Source of the DNA: Torreya grandis
Lineage: Eukaryota; Streptophyta; Pinopsida; Cupressales; Taxaceae
NCBI GenBank assembly: GCA_037957365.1
Contig: JARHVA010001739.1
Coordinates: 186,001-250,000, forward strand
Direction of reading: 5' to 3'
Length of the DNA: 64,000 nucleotides
The notes beneath the pieces are model-generated. The model was not told the origin of the DNA and did no database searches. It saw only the letters and a list, made by a program, of their open reading frames with translations. A program made the position numbers and the translations under genes. This document shows positions 47,559 through 58,206 of this stretch, one piece after another (the first letter of the stretch is position 1; every line of letters begins with the position of its first letter).

Positions 47559-48507
47559 AGGCAACACAAATTCGACTTCCCGTTATCCCAATCAATTAAA
47601 ATACAACTCTTCCTCTATTTATATATATCATATTTTATTTAAATAATATTAAAAAAATAATTCATTTTTTTTAATCATTTTTAAAAAAATTAAATTTGTT
47701 TGACATAAAATATATCATGTATTTATTAATAATATTTGAATAAATTATTTTATAAATGTTAATGCATACCAAAATACCAAACTAATTAAATTTAAATCTA
47801 TTAATTTATAAATGTAGATCCACACCAATACATCTAAACCAAATTATTTGATAAGATAATGTTAACCAAGATAATTTATTCTAAAAAAATCGTATATATA
47901 AATATTAATGTTGACATTTTAATAGACATTCTCCATAAACAACAAAGGTCTTATAGCAACAAGTCCTAACATAATTGTTAAAAAATATCGTTTTCAAGTT
48001 CATGTAATGATGTCACATTTATTACCACTGTAAATTATTTCAAGAACATAAAAATTACATAATGCAATTTAAAAAGTTTATGAGTACATCCTAGTAGTTA
48101 GAAATATAAAAATGTGAGGCTTTTGAGAGAAATGTAATAAGATGAATAAGGAATATAAAAAAATACTACGGAGTAATTTAGATGCGAATTGGATTCAAAG
48201 AACATATAGATAATATAAACTGAAGTGTTAAATTATTTTGTTATGAAAATTTGTATTAATAAGAGTTGAGTATAAAGATTGGTGATATAGTGTTATGATG
48301 CCTATATAACTTAGTGATTACTTTTGTAAGAGGAACATTATATTAAATAGTACAATAGTCTATTGAGAACTCTCTATTAAAAAAAGTGTGGACACATATA
48401 AAACATTTAAAATGTAGGTGTAAAATAAAAAAAAGAATACAAATTATTTAGGTGTAAATAATTTTGAATTATATACTTTTAAAATTAAAAATAAAAATTA
48501 AAGATGA

Positions 48508-48509
<2 letters not shown>
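47559..48509. other. AT-rich spacer at the end of K2
   Basis: Homologous to 30,401-31,329. No gene. Confidence 0.55.

Positions 48510-48541
<32 letters not shown>
48510..48541. repeat. (TA)n microsatellite 2
   Basis: About 30 bp of TA at the site equivalent to microsatellite 1. Here it is followed by block A DNA (GGTTGTAGTTTATAATATCG), similar to about 36,003 in A2. Confidence 0.95.
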
Positions 48542-48542
<1 letters not shown>

Positions 48543-48833
48543 TTGTAGTTTATAATATCGACATGAATATTTATCTTTTATTAGTTAATTTTAACTATTT
48601 TTTTTAATAAATAATTTTCATAACAAATAGATGGTGGTAACTTTATCTTTCATATAATCATTACGTAATATTTTTATTAATACAAATATCTAAAAATATC
48701 AGACCATACTCAATTTTAATTAATATATTTTTCTTGAAAAAACCCATTACATCAAACTCATTCAATTCTAAATGAACTCTATTTAAATTATCAAATTTAA
48801 ATAATAAGTTAAGAGGGGCATTTCAAATTTTAA
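48542..48833. repeat. Block A copy 3 (A3), first part
   Basis: Matches about 36,000-36,350 in A2 and 61,440-61,780 in A4. It is interrupted by the 5S-derived repeat. Confidence 0.7.
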
Positions 48834-49302
48834 CGGCTTATGATATTGCTATCAGAATTCAATTGCTTGAGTTGGAGTAGTACTGGGATAGGTGACCTCC
48901 AACTCACTTGAGTTGGAGTAGTATTGGGATGGGTGACCTCCCAAGAAGGCCCAATACTTCACCCCTATGAGCATCACCTAGATGCAATAGGTGCTAAGTG
49001 GACCATTCATTCTCATGAGAGATAGGTTCGTATGAATCACTACTCATGAAACATGGGTCGCTTGAGTTGGAGTAGTATTGGGATGGATGATCTCCTAGGA
49101 AGGCCCAATCCTTCATCCCTGTGAACATCACCTAGATGTAATGAGTGCTAAGTGGACCATTCATTCTCATGAGAGATGGGTTCATGTAAACCACTACTCA
49201 TGAAACATGAGTCAATAAGTTTAACTCAAAAAACTATACAGTTGAATCTTGATAACGATATTATAATTTGACTCGTTATAAAAAAATGCCTCTTACTTAT
49301 CT
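48834..49302 (+). mobile_element. 5S-rRNA-derived repeat array (Cassandra/SINE3-like remnant)
   Basis: A 154-bp unit starts at 48,907 and 49,061, preceded by a partial unit at 48,865. Each begins CTTGAGTTGGAGTAGTA and continues TTGGGATGGGTGACCTCC. This corresponds to the 3' half of plant 5S rRNA (GAGTAGTACTAGGATGGGTG), which includes the C-box of the internal Pol III promoter. The 5' half of 5S is absent, so these are not 5S genes. Transposons known to carry 5S sequence are Cassandra TRIMs and SINE3 elements. Which applies here is undecided. The paralogous A2 and A4 blocks lack the segment. A TTAA occurs at both edges and may be a target duplication. Confidence 0.7.
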
Positions 49303-49507
49303 TAATGACTTCTTTTATTTTCAAAACAATGTAACCCATGATTTATTAAAATCGCTGAAGTAAAAAAGAGAGAGTACGGGAAGAGATAAAACACAACCCA
49401 CTTTTATTTTAAGATTTAAAAGAATATTTCTCTCGTTTTATATAATATTGAAGTTGCTAAAAGTAAAAAACAAAGTAAGCCACGTACGTGGGAATCATGG
49501 GCAAGCA
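49303..49507. repeat. Block A copy 3, second part
   Basis: Resumes homology with A4 at about 61,785 (ATGACTTCTTTTATTTT) and runs to about GGCAAGCA at 49,507, where the eIF1-bearing insertion starts. Confidence 0.7.
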
Positions 49508-50466
49508 GGTCCCATGAGACATCTCCTAGTTAGATGCAGGAATAAGTTAAATCTTTCCCAATTTTAACGAAGCTCCGAAATGTCTGCTGGTTTGATTTAT
49601 GCTTCAGTGAAAAAGGGGGGCTGCATCTTTCCTACACCCGCTTAATATTTTAGTTGACACTTGAAAATTTGCTATTGGGCCAATCAATTCAGGTGCGAAT
49701 GTTTTTGGAGGGAAAATCATCTATATTTTACTGAGCACGCAATTAACAGTTCACTTCTATTTTCTGAGTGCATCTGCATCAAACATGCTTCTCAAATCAT
49801 ATCATTGATACCTGTAAATTGTCGTTTCATTTCTAAACTATTTGTTTCTCTATTTATTTAACTCAGTGTTTATATTTATGACTGTTTAAAATTCATTTTT
49901 GTATATGTTTAAGGTGTACGTATCTGACGTTGTCATATCCATTAGATTGGGAAGCGCATAAAAGCTAAACAATGCTATCAGATCTATCAGATATTATCTT
50001 GTATTATAGGATGAATGGTTTTATGATGCCAATATTTTTAATGCGGACTGAATATATTTCTTGTATATGGTTTGAAATTCATTTATGCTCGAATTTGAGA
50101 TGGATTTAATTATTATAGATGTTTGTGATGGGTTTAATTATTATAGATATATGTTGATATGGAGAAATTTAACATATATAAGGATGGGGTTTTATCTTTA
50201 CCAGAGATCACTGATGGGGTTAAAAGTTTTCATATATAGTTTTTTACATTTTTTTCCTGTTTGTTAGAGTTGTGACTTCTAACCTTTTATTTTTTCTAAA
50301 CACTATCATCCCTGTGGGTAAGTTTAAAATTTTCATTTTTCAATTTTTTTCATACTGTTTTTTCATAGATTTTAATGCTTTTATAAAACCAACTGCATCC
50401 ATTTTATTTTATGAATTGTTTTTTAATGCAACATTTCAGGTCAGAGTTTGAAAATTTACTGAAGGA

Positions 50467-50580
50467 TCCTAAAATATCTCGGCTAGTATTGTTCAAAAAT
50501 TTTAGGAACAACATGGGACTATACTAGTGCTAAAAATACCCCTAAATTTTCTCAGTAGCACTAGTAGAGATGTTTTAGGA
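50467..50580. repeat. Fold-back (MITE-like) element, 114 bp
   Basis: Begins TCCTAAAATATCTCGGCTAG and ends CTAGTAGAGATGTTTTAGGA. The ends are inverted repeats with about 19 of 25 bases matching. It lies upstream of the eIF1 start codon, within what would be its leader intron or promoter. Confidence 0.5.
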
Positions 50581-50826
50581 GCAGTAGCCCATGGGACCAT
50601 TAGGTTAGAGTTTTTTTAAAAATTTTGCATAATATATGTTGCATGTGATTTTCTATATTTACGGGTTTTAGTTGAACAATTGATATTTTTCATGTTTCCA
50701 TTGTAAATTTTGATTATGTTACTTTTTGGCTTTCTGTCATACAAAAGCTTTGTATTCAAAAAGATCTTGGAGTGAGTGAAAAATATTTGAGAAACTCTTG
50801 TTCATGTCTTCCAACAAATGAATTTC

Positions 50827-51464
50827 ATGTCAAATCTAGACGTTCAGATTCTTGGAGCTTTTGGCAAAGGTTATAAGCTCTCTAGTTGCATTTGTTTTAT
50901 CCAATTCTTTATTTTGTTACCTATTATACCCTGGATTGTAACATTTGTTTATCAGATCCATTTGTTGAGGCAAATGCTAAAGATTCGAATGTTGGATCTA
51001 AAGAGTATGTCCATGTGCGCATACACCAATGAAATCGAATAAAGTGTCTAGCAACTGTACAAGGCATAAAGAAAGAATTTAGTTGCAATAAAATTCTTAA
51101 AGATCTGAAGAAAGAGTTCTGTTGTAATGGAATTGTTGTGCAAGGTCTTGAACTGGGGAGTGAGTAGGTATTTTCATGCATACATTTGAATTTATTGTTT
51201 GCATTCATTTGATTACTTTTTCAGGTGGGATCTCAAAAAAACCTTTATGTATGTTTAACGACTACAGGTGATTTAGCTGCAAGTTGACCAATGGAAAAAT
51301 GTTTCAAATTTCATCATATAGATAAATTTTACTACGATCTTATATGAAGTAGCCTACACTAATGAATTCTTGACATGCATTTGCATACAATACTGTTTAT
51401 ATATTTTTTTTCGTTTGTGCAAGCTAGAATTGTGAAGGACAATAGAAAGATTCATGGTTCTTGA
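50827..51464 (+). pseudogene. SUI1: Translation initiation factor eIF1 (SUI1), unprocessed pseudogene
   Basis: Four exons keep the eIF1 order. Exon 1 (50,827-50,863) gives MSNLDVQI and AF. Exon 2 (50,956-51,160) gives DPFVEANAKDSNVGSKEYVH, then VRIHQ, a stop, ATVQGIKKEFSCNKILKDLK and KEFCCNG. Exon 3 (51,268-51,321) gives VI, a stop, LQVDQWKNVSNF. Exon 4 (51,423-51,464) gives ARIVKDNRKIHGS. eIF1 is the small SUI1-domain factor that enforces start-codon selection on the 40S subunit. Lesions: TGA where Arg is expected after VRIHQ, TAG for Gln in exon 3, a 1-nt loss at the exon 2 end, donors changed to GC and AT, an acceptor CAG changed to CAA, and one Lys codon lost in exon 4. Retained introns show it was copied as DNA, not by reverse transcription. 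Confidence 0.88.
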
Positions 51465-51921
51465 GTTGTAACTTCTATGAAGTCGTAGTTCTATACTTAT
51501 TGGGATTAATGCGACTTATTTCTTATCTAGTTTGGGACAATTTTACACTTTTAAGTTTAGTCTAAAGCTTGGTTTGAGACCAATGGGTCGTGGTGTTGGT
51601 GTATATGTTGTTTTTACCTTGTGAAGTAATTGTATCCTGATGAATCTAAGATTATTAAATTTGTATATTATGTATGCAGTGTATATGACTTGTGGAATGT
51701 TACATTCATGAATTCATGTTCAACTTTACATTGATTTCACACTCTGACAATCTATTACTAGAAATGGATGTTGATTTATGATATCATGTGTGGTTTCACT
51801 TACTATTTGTTATGTAATAATATGGATTTTTTTTGTTAAGTGTTTTCCTTTATGGCCATTAAAAATATTTATAGCTTGTGCTTTCTAATGGGTGAGTTGG
51901 GGCTTCTCTTAGATTACATAT
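51465..51921 (+). other. Probable former 3' UTR of the eIF1 pseudogene and spacer
   Basis: Follows the stop directly. No independent gene recognised. Confidence 0.4.
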
Positions 51922-52317
51922 TGACTATGATGATTAGCATGAAATTTGCCCTTTTTGATCTTGGCATCATTTATGTAGTGATCCCTTGTGCTCACTTATG
52001 CACCGACTTGTACTCTAATTCAAATTCATAAAATTATGATCCTTTTTACCTATGGCTTGTAGTTTTGTCCATATAGAAGGCTTATACTCTCAAAAGAAAA
52101 TTTCAAATTGTGATTCTTTCCCAAATCAAGAGATTGAATTATTTAAATGAAGGATTTTAAAACGTAAATCACTATAATGATTAGCATGGCCTTTGTTTAT
52201 TTCGATTTGAGGATGGAGTATGTGATGATCTCTTGTGCTCGCTTATGCTCCAATGACTTGCACTCTAATTCGAATTGTAAAATTTATGATCCTTATGCCC
52301 TCTACCTTGTAGTGTTG
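51922..52317. repeat. Direct duplication, two copies of about 147 bp
   Basis: 51,922-52,068 and 52,170-52,317 share ATGATTAGCATG, TTGTGCTC(A/G)CTTATGC, ACTTG(T/C)ACTCTAATTC and TTATGATCCTT. Offset about 248 bp. Confidence 0.7.
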
Positions 52318-52404
52318 AAAATTTGATGTATGTGTAGAAACAAAATTATATGGTGAAGTCTATCATCTATCCTATAGGAATTTGGCGCATGGTACCCTTG
52401 TTTG

Positions 52405-53006
52405 TTTATTCTTTGGATTCTATATTATTATAATTCCATATTATATTATGCTTTATCTTTTATATTTTATTATCTTTTTTATGTATTCTTTTGTCTTCCT
52501 ACTTGTTGACAATATTGTATTCAAATAGATAAGAAATCCTCCCATTTTCTATTATAATGCATTATTTTTTTAATACATTTCTAACTCTTTATCCCTCCAA
52601 ATTTTCCCTTTATGTGAGTAATGTAAGGTAGATTAGCAATATATTTTAATAAATGAGCATTAGAATAAAAAAATGAACCCATTCATCTCTAAAGGTTTTC
52701 TGCAAAGAGCAGTCCCACACTGAGAAAAGATCCCATGTTATGTTTGAAGATCATATGGGTGTTATCAAGTAGACATTATTAGACATTAAAAACAAGTATT
52801 ACTATATTCAATGGTAAACCTGAGAGAATACATCGAAGATTGATATTTTTAACATTCTTTAAATTGTAAATCAAGGGATGGAGATAAGTGTAGGAACTTT
52901 ACTATTGAAAAAATGGACAATAAACAATTATGGCCTAATTTAGTTGAAGGATTTCAAATGCCAAGATGCATTTTGTTTCAAATGAGTTTGAAATGCATTA
53001 TATATA

Positions 53007-53088
<82 letters not shown>

Positions 53089-53660
53089 TGACAATGTTCC
53101 TTGTACCTGTGAAAATGCAATTGCAATATATTAATGTTGATGGAAATTGTCAATGAACAAGTTGTAAGAAACAAAAATAAGCAATTTCAAATCATAAATA
53201 CAAGCTAATATGTGTAACTTTTGCACATGGAAAGAATGTTGTTTGACTATTAAACTAGAAAGTTGAGGCCACCTTAAATAGGGATGATAATTTGTTAATA
53301 TGCGGCCGAATTGTTTATATTTAATGGACTATTTTTTATGTGTTTAATGTGACTTTGACAAGATACACAGATGGGTTGAAAAATTAAATCCATCATATAA
53401 TCAAATGGGTAGCTTATTTCATGCACATAAATAAAGTGCCCACAATTATATTTAAAAAAATTAAATGAAGTTTCATATTATTTTATTAAAGATTGCAATC
53501 AAAATCCAACACATGGTAGCATCTCGAGGTCACTATATTTTCTTATTTTAATAGTGCCCCAAAATCTTGCACAGACTTGTTGGAAGTTTCAAATCACTTA
53601 ATAATCTAAGATGATAAAAAATTGTGACCGAAAAGTGAATTTTAATAGAGGACCTATGTT
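52405..53660. repeat. Block A copy 3, third part
   Basis: Matches 36,850-38,000 in A2 and 62,340-63,520 in A4, with landmarks AACCCATTCATCTCTAA and AATGCAATTGCAATATATTA. Contains microsatellite 3. Confidence 0.8.
52998..53085. repeat. (TA)n microsatellite 3
   Basis: About 88 bp of TA with one interruption. In A2 and A4 the same position has only a short AT run (GAATATATT or AAATATATAT), so it expanded after duplication. It explains the IYIYIY-type open frame at 52,913-53,134. Confidence 0.95.
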
Positions 53661-54610
53661 GCCTATGTTGCCCCAATCAGACCTCTTTGCATCAAGTTCA
53701 GAGTTAGTGGTTTGCAAACTTCAATTTTAACAAACCTAGGACTCATATAAATGCCAGGAAGCAATCAGGAAGCCACAAAAATCTTTAAAATGACTATAAT
53801 TTTTATCAAAAATTGACATTAATTATAAAATTATGCTCTAAAATCCCTAGGTTCAATACCAAGACACTAAAAATGCTAAAGTACTGAATAGATTGGATTT
53901 TGAAAAACTATTTTCTACATCGTAAGGTATGTAGCTATGAGACAATCTCTATTAAATGCAGAGTGGCCCTAATTTTTTATATTTACTAAAATAAATTTAA
54001 AGTATAAAGAATATAAATTATATTTCTTATACTTAACATTTTTTTTTAGTAAATATCAGCTTCAAGTAAATAATTCCTTCATGTATATGTTCTTATGTTT
54101 TTGGGTACAAAATAATAAGAATGTGTACGTGTTCTTAGTAACGCATATGCATTCCTAGGTTAGGTGGTTCTGAGCCTGAATTCAAATATTGTATGCGTTA
54201 GTGAAAATGTACATACCCTTTTCTTGTGCCTACTCCTTCATTTTCCTTCTTTGGATGGAATGCTCCTCGGTGGTATACTTTTTTATTACAAAATATTTGG
54301 TTTATTATTAGTTTACTATGTTTTTTCATTCATTTATAGCATTGTTTCAAAAGTACTTTATCAGTGTTGTTTGGAGATCTTGTCCTTTTTATTCTCTTGT
54401 ATTTCTATTTGTCATTCTTTTCATCTTTGGTTGGGTTTATTGGTTGTTACTATTATCTTAGTGTTTAATGGAGAGTGGGACCCCTATTGTGTTTCATATT
54501 TAGTTTGTAGCTTTGGTCTCTGTAAAAACTATACCTTTCTAATTTATAGCTTTGGTCTAAAAAAATTATTTTTAATCATAAAAATAATTTACAAATATAT
54601 TTTTTTTTTA
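53661..54610. other. Single-copy AT-rich segment
   Basis: No recognised gene. The 151-codon frame 54,164-54,619 starts at GTG, is very rich in Leu, Phe, Ile and Tyr as expected from T-rich DNA, and has no detectable family features. Confidence 0.45.
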
Positions 54611-55095
54611 ATTTTTTAATGATAATTGGCTACAATATATTGAAATGAAAATAAATTTAATTGATATATGTCATTTTCATAAAACATAAACACAAAAAAT
54701 TGAACAAATGAATTAAAATTTTGAATAAAAATATTGGTTGAGAGTATTTCTTTAAGATGGTATTAATTTTGTATAGATTTGGCAATTAATAAGTAACTGC
54801 TAATAGTGAAAACTCCTAAATTTGAGGGTTAATCATTGTAGAAAACATTTATCTAAACTTGTAAAATAAAGCCACCAAATGTATGTAAATATTTAACGAC
54901 AATGTATTGCTCAATGAATGGCCATTAAATTTGAACCAAAAAATAAAGGACCAAAATAAAAGAAAAGAGTAACTTATCCTCTTTATCCTTTACTTAAAGT
55001 TTATAAATTTAACATTTACTAATTTTTAGTATACCAAATTACTGCACATATTTTTTATTTTTTTTTGGGACCTTTTCAACCCCTTCATTTCTTGC
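54611..55095. repeat. Block C copy 2, left part
   Basis: Matches 31,379-31,839, beginning TTTTTTAATGATAATTGGCT and ending at the target duplication CTTGC (55,091-55,095). Confidence 0.9.
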
Positions 55096-55590
55096 TGATG
55101 CAGGAGCATCTGTAGGATAAGTCATGTTTAAATTCGAATTTCAAAATATTGTATTTTTGCCTCCAAAATGATGTCTTAGAGGAGGAGTAATTGTAAATGT
55201 AAATATTAAAAAAAATAAAAGGGGTGAAAGTGGGAATCTCCACGTTGGGAGTTAGTTGAGTAGAAGTAGAGGAGATGGTTGAACGATTTCAACCATAAAA
55301 TATTAGTTGAGATTATCTCTCAGAAAAATTCTCCTTACTGTTTTCAAAATCCAAGTTGGGCGTAGGAGAGAAAAAAAAGTAATATATGTATTACGTTGGA
55401 ATTCATAGAAGATAGGGAGTCAAAGAGGAAAAACAGGGAGGATCTCCTTGGGGAAAGGAAGTTGATTCGGGGAAGGATCTCCAGGAGGGAGAAGAAGAAT
55501 CAGGAAGGCCATTCGGCCTGTAGTATGCTGTTTAGACTGTGGTGACAGAAAATCAAGTCTTGGGTTGCTAAATATGTAGAAAGCCGAGCA

Positions 55591-55770
55591 TGGAGAGAGT
55601 CGAGATCAAGAATAATGATGTGATCGACTATTTTAAATACAGGCCAGAATATGAGTTGAAGAAACTTTGCAAGCAGCTGCTTCGAGAGGCTCCAGGCCAA
55701 TCAATGAAGATTCTTGAAGAAGTGCATACAGGCCCGTTCAAGTTTCTCTTTCTCAGATTTTTCTTGTAGC
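55591..55770 (+). CDS. Short ORF in the insertion, unidentified
   Basis: An ATG near 55,591 opens a frame reading MERVEIKNNDVIDYFKYRPE, then YELKKLCKQLLREAPGQSMK and ILEEVHTGPFKF before a TAG near 55,768. Composition is protein-like and the region is GC-richer than the surrounding block C DNA. I could not assign a family. Given the two recognisable gene fragments downstream, it is probably a third captured exon. Confidence 0.3.
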
Positions 55771-56274
55771 TGTGATGTTGTTTTATATTTGACAAGAAAG
55801 CTTGATAAAAGCTCAAAGTTTGTTGTTCCAGCCCTGCGGATCAATGAGAGCATCTAATTCTATATTCATGTAAACAGAATGAGCGTGCGTTCCCCATGGC
55901 CTCCTCAGCATTCCCGCAGATGAAGTTTATGGTTCCATAGATGTCGCATTTTCTGTAGAATTGGTGGAGTGAGTGCGCGTAAAGAGTGTCTTGGAAGCCC
56001 AGAAACATGTGGTAGAGTTGTACAATTTGAAAGGGATGGATATATGTATTTATAAAGCATGTGACGCCACATATTTATTTATCTACAGATGTAATTTTTG
56101 GATCCAGTGCTGACTCTTAGAAAGGTCACTTAAATGTGCTTGTTTTCTTTGGCTGGAACGCCTTGCAAACTCTCTGATTTTGGTTTCAAGATGTAAACAA
56201 GGACCCCTGTCATTGGCAGTGAAGTGAAATGTTACTGCTCGTGGTGGCCTTTCAAAGGTCATTAAGGACAGAAA

Positions 56275-56601
56275 GTGGAAGGAGGTGATACCGATGCAGT
56301 CAATTGGCATGGAGAAAGACAGGATAGAAATGTGAACATAGAATTAGAGACACATGAAAGATTGATTTCAAGACAGAGTGTTGGATTTGCAGAAGCACTT
56401 CCTCTGGCTATGTTCGCGTGGCTGTTGGTGGAGATTGTAGCAAGGCTTCAACATGTGGTGGAGGCGGCGAAGTTGGCAAACTTCAAACCTTATAACCCTT
56501 CACCAAAACAAGCAGCTAAACTTCTGCGAGCGCAAGGTGGATATGATACAGTTTCTTGCAGACATTTGATTTCTATGCCTGCATCTACTTTCTTAGAGTG
56601 A
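56275..56601 (+). pseudogene. ALMT: Captured C-terminal fragment of an aluminium-activated malate transporter (ALMT)
   Basis: The frame contains LISRQSVGFAEALPLAMFAW and LLVEIVARLQHVVEA, followed by AKLANFKPYNP. This matches the conserved cytosolic C-terminal region of plant ALMT anion channels (EALPLATFASLLIE-type, then VARLxxVVEAVEEL). A few residues of the usual VEEL stretch appear deleted before AKLANFK. The membrane channel domain is absent, so the fragment cannot be a transporter. The frame starts and ends in non-ALMT sequence. It overlaps the CPN20 fragment region by frame only. Confidence 0.6.
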
Positions 56602-56605
56602 ATAT

Positions 56606-56903
56606 TTTTGAGATACGGGACAGTAAGCCTGGTGCCAAAAGCATTTATTCCAAGTATGCTGGAACAGAGATTGATTCCCATGGAGTAAATCTTACTCAAA
56701 GTGCAAAGGAAAAGCCTTCCATAGGAACGGTTGTTGCTGTAGGACCTGGTGCTTTGGATGAAGAAGGAAAGGCAAAGCGAATGCCCGTAACTCCTGGAAA
56801 CACGGTTCTGTACTCAAAATATGTTGGTAATGACTTCAAAAGTAGCGATGGATCTGAATACATGACCTTGAGGGTGTCTGATGTTTTGGCTGTCTTCTCT
56901 TAG
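56606..56903 (+). pseudogene. CPN20: Captured CPN20 (chloroplast Cpn60 co-chaperonin) fragment
   Basis: The frame reads SIYSKYAGTEIDSHGVN, which corresponds to the end of the first Cpn10 domain. It jumps directly to LTQSAKEKPSIGTVVAVGPG and LDEEGKAKRMPVTPGNTVLY, then SKYVGNDF, SDGSEYMTLRVSDVLAVFS and a stop at 56,901-56,903, the proper CPN20 C-terminus. CPN20 normally has two Cpn10 domains in tandem and caps the chloroplast Cpn60 barrel. Here the transit peptide, most of domain 1 and the linker into domain 2 (about 40 residues) are missing. The jump could be exon loss or internal deletion. The frame opens upstream at 56,556 with unrelated codons. Confidence 0.75.
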
Positions 56904-57116
56904 CTTTTGAATGTCCACTCATAAATAATGATGATCTGTAGTGAATGCGAGGATGAAATTGTAATGATGAATCTCTTGGTATAATATAGGGATTCCTAAG
57001 CTAACACTTTTGAAAAATGTGTTAGTTTTGGTAGAAAAATCAAAGTTTAGATCATTTTGAATGTTGAAGAGTTTAGATTTGACCATTTTTATTAGAACAG
57101 TCCAAGGTTCTCATCA

Positions 57117-58206
57117 CTTGCTTACCCACATGTTGTTCAAGTTGCCTACAATGTTGAAAGGATAGCCATCATCAAAATTTTATATCATATGCAAGGTCAA
57201 TCATCAAATTTCTTCACTTGGTTCAATTATTTTTATTTTACTAGTTAATTTAATATTGATAAATAATTATTACATTCAAATTATTGTTTATAAATGTTAT
57301 TTTTAATTGTTAGAGGTTAAATTTAATGATTGTATTTACACTTTTTCATTATAAATTATTATATTTTTAATAATATTATATGTAAAATGAAATTTTAAAT
57401 AAACCATCAAAACCTAATAAATATTATAACAAATATAAATATAATATTTTATATTTTCTTCTTCATTATGAACTATATTAATATATGAAAGACAATGTTT
57501 AGTAATTAGTTTTATATTTATGTTTATGATGGCATTCTACTATAAAATCTTAGAAATATGTTTTCAAAAGCTTTTAATACATTCTTACAAATTCTATTTA
57601 GTGTAGCCTATGATACTATATTTGATTTATTTTTTATCAATATAATCAAATTAAATACATTTATTGTTTAAAACATTTTTTATATTTGGTAATAAAAACT
57701 ACTCCATATAAAACATTTCCTTATTTATTAATAAAGAAATTCATGTCACCTTAATAAGTAAAAAATTAAACTATATCGCAACCCTTATTTTGAAAAATTA
57801 TTCAAAATTTTATTAAACAAGGCCATAATATGACAAATCCTATCAAAACTAGTGCAATTCAATGAATGAAAAGGAAACGATATGTGTGATATGTACATGT
57901 GTGAATGGAAAATCTTGTCAAAACTAATCACTACAAAATTTTGACAATTCAAAGTCACTTTTTAGTTGCTTAAGTTTTTTTTATAGAATTTAGAACATTA
58001 CATTTAGATTTAAAGTCATGGTTTGGAGGCATCTTTAAATTGTAATGTTAGAGTATCTATAATAAGTGATTTTAACAAGGGGCATTAGAAGATGACATTA
58101 GGGTGTCCTCAATGGTGACTTAAAGGTGTCTATGAATACCGATATTAGGGTATTTTTGAGTGGTTGCAATACAATATTTTTAATGGTGACATTGGGGTAT
58201 CATTAA
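57117..58206. repeat. Block C copy 2, right part
   Basis: Matches 31,835-32,909, starting with the second CTTGC copy followed by TTACCCACATGTT. Confidence 0.9.

Larger units (their letters stand above)
41832..48509. repeat. Segmental duplication, kinase block copy 2 (K2)
   Basis: Second copy of 24,635-31,329, collinear throughout with small indels. Unlike K1, it is followed by block A sequence rather than by block C. Confidence 0.9.
49508..52396. mobile_element. 2.9-kb insertion in A3 carrying an eIF1 pseudogene
   Basis: Absent from A2 and A4, which share both flanks, although about 0.3 kb of A sequence is also missing here. The ends show a weak inverted match (GGTCCCATGAGACA at the left against GGTACCATGCGCCA read inward from the right, 11 of 14). 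This may mean a TIR element or chance. No target duplication was found. It contains the eIF1 pseudogene, a fold-back element and a local duplication. Confidence 0.5.
55096..57116 (+). mobile_element. Gene-fragment-carrying TG...CA insertion with 5-bp target duplication
   Basis: Comparison with the empty site in C1 defines exact ends: CTTGC, then TGATGCAGGAGC ... AGGTTCTCATCA, then CTTGC (57,117-57,121). The 2,021-bp insert has TGATG/CATCA termini and a 5-bp duplication, which are hallmarks of LTR retrotransposon or solo-LTR integration. No internal LTR pair, primer site or retroelement protein was found. Instead it contains a 57-codon ORF, an ALMT C-terminal fragment and a CPN20 fragment, all on the plus strand. 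It is most simply a solo LTR or a short element with captured host sequence. Plus strand is given for the captured genes, since element orientation is unknown. Confidence 0.75.

Noticed and set aside
48865..49110. Possible 5S rRNA genes
   Set aside because: Only the 3' half of 5S is recognisable and the units lack the 5' region with the A-box.
54164..54619. 151-codon hydrophobic frame
   Set aside because: GTG start and T-rich low-complexity composition. It resembles chance openness of AT-rich DNA more than a membrane protein.
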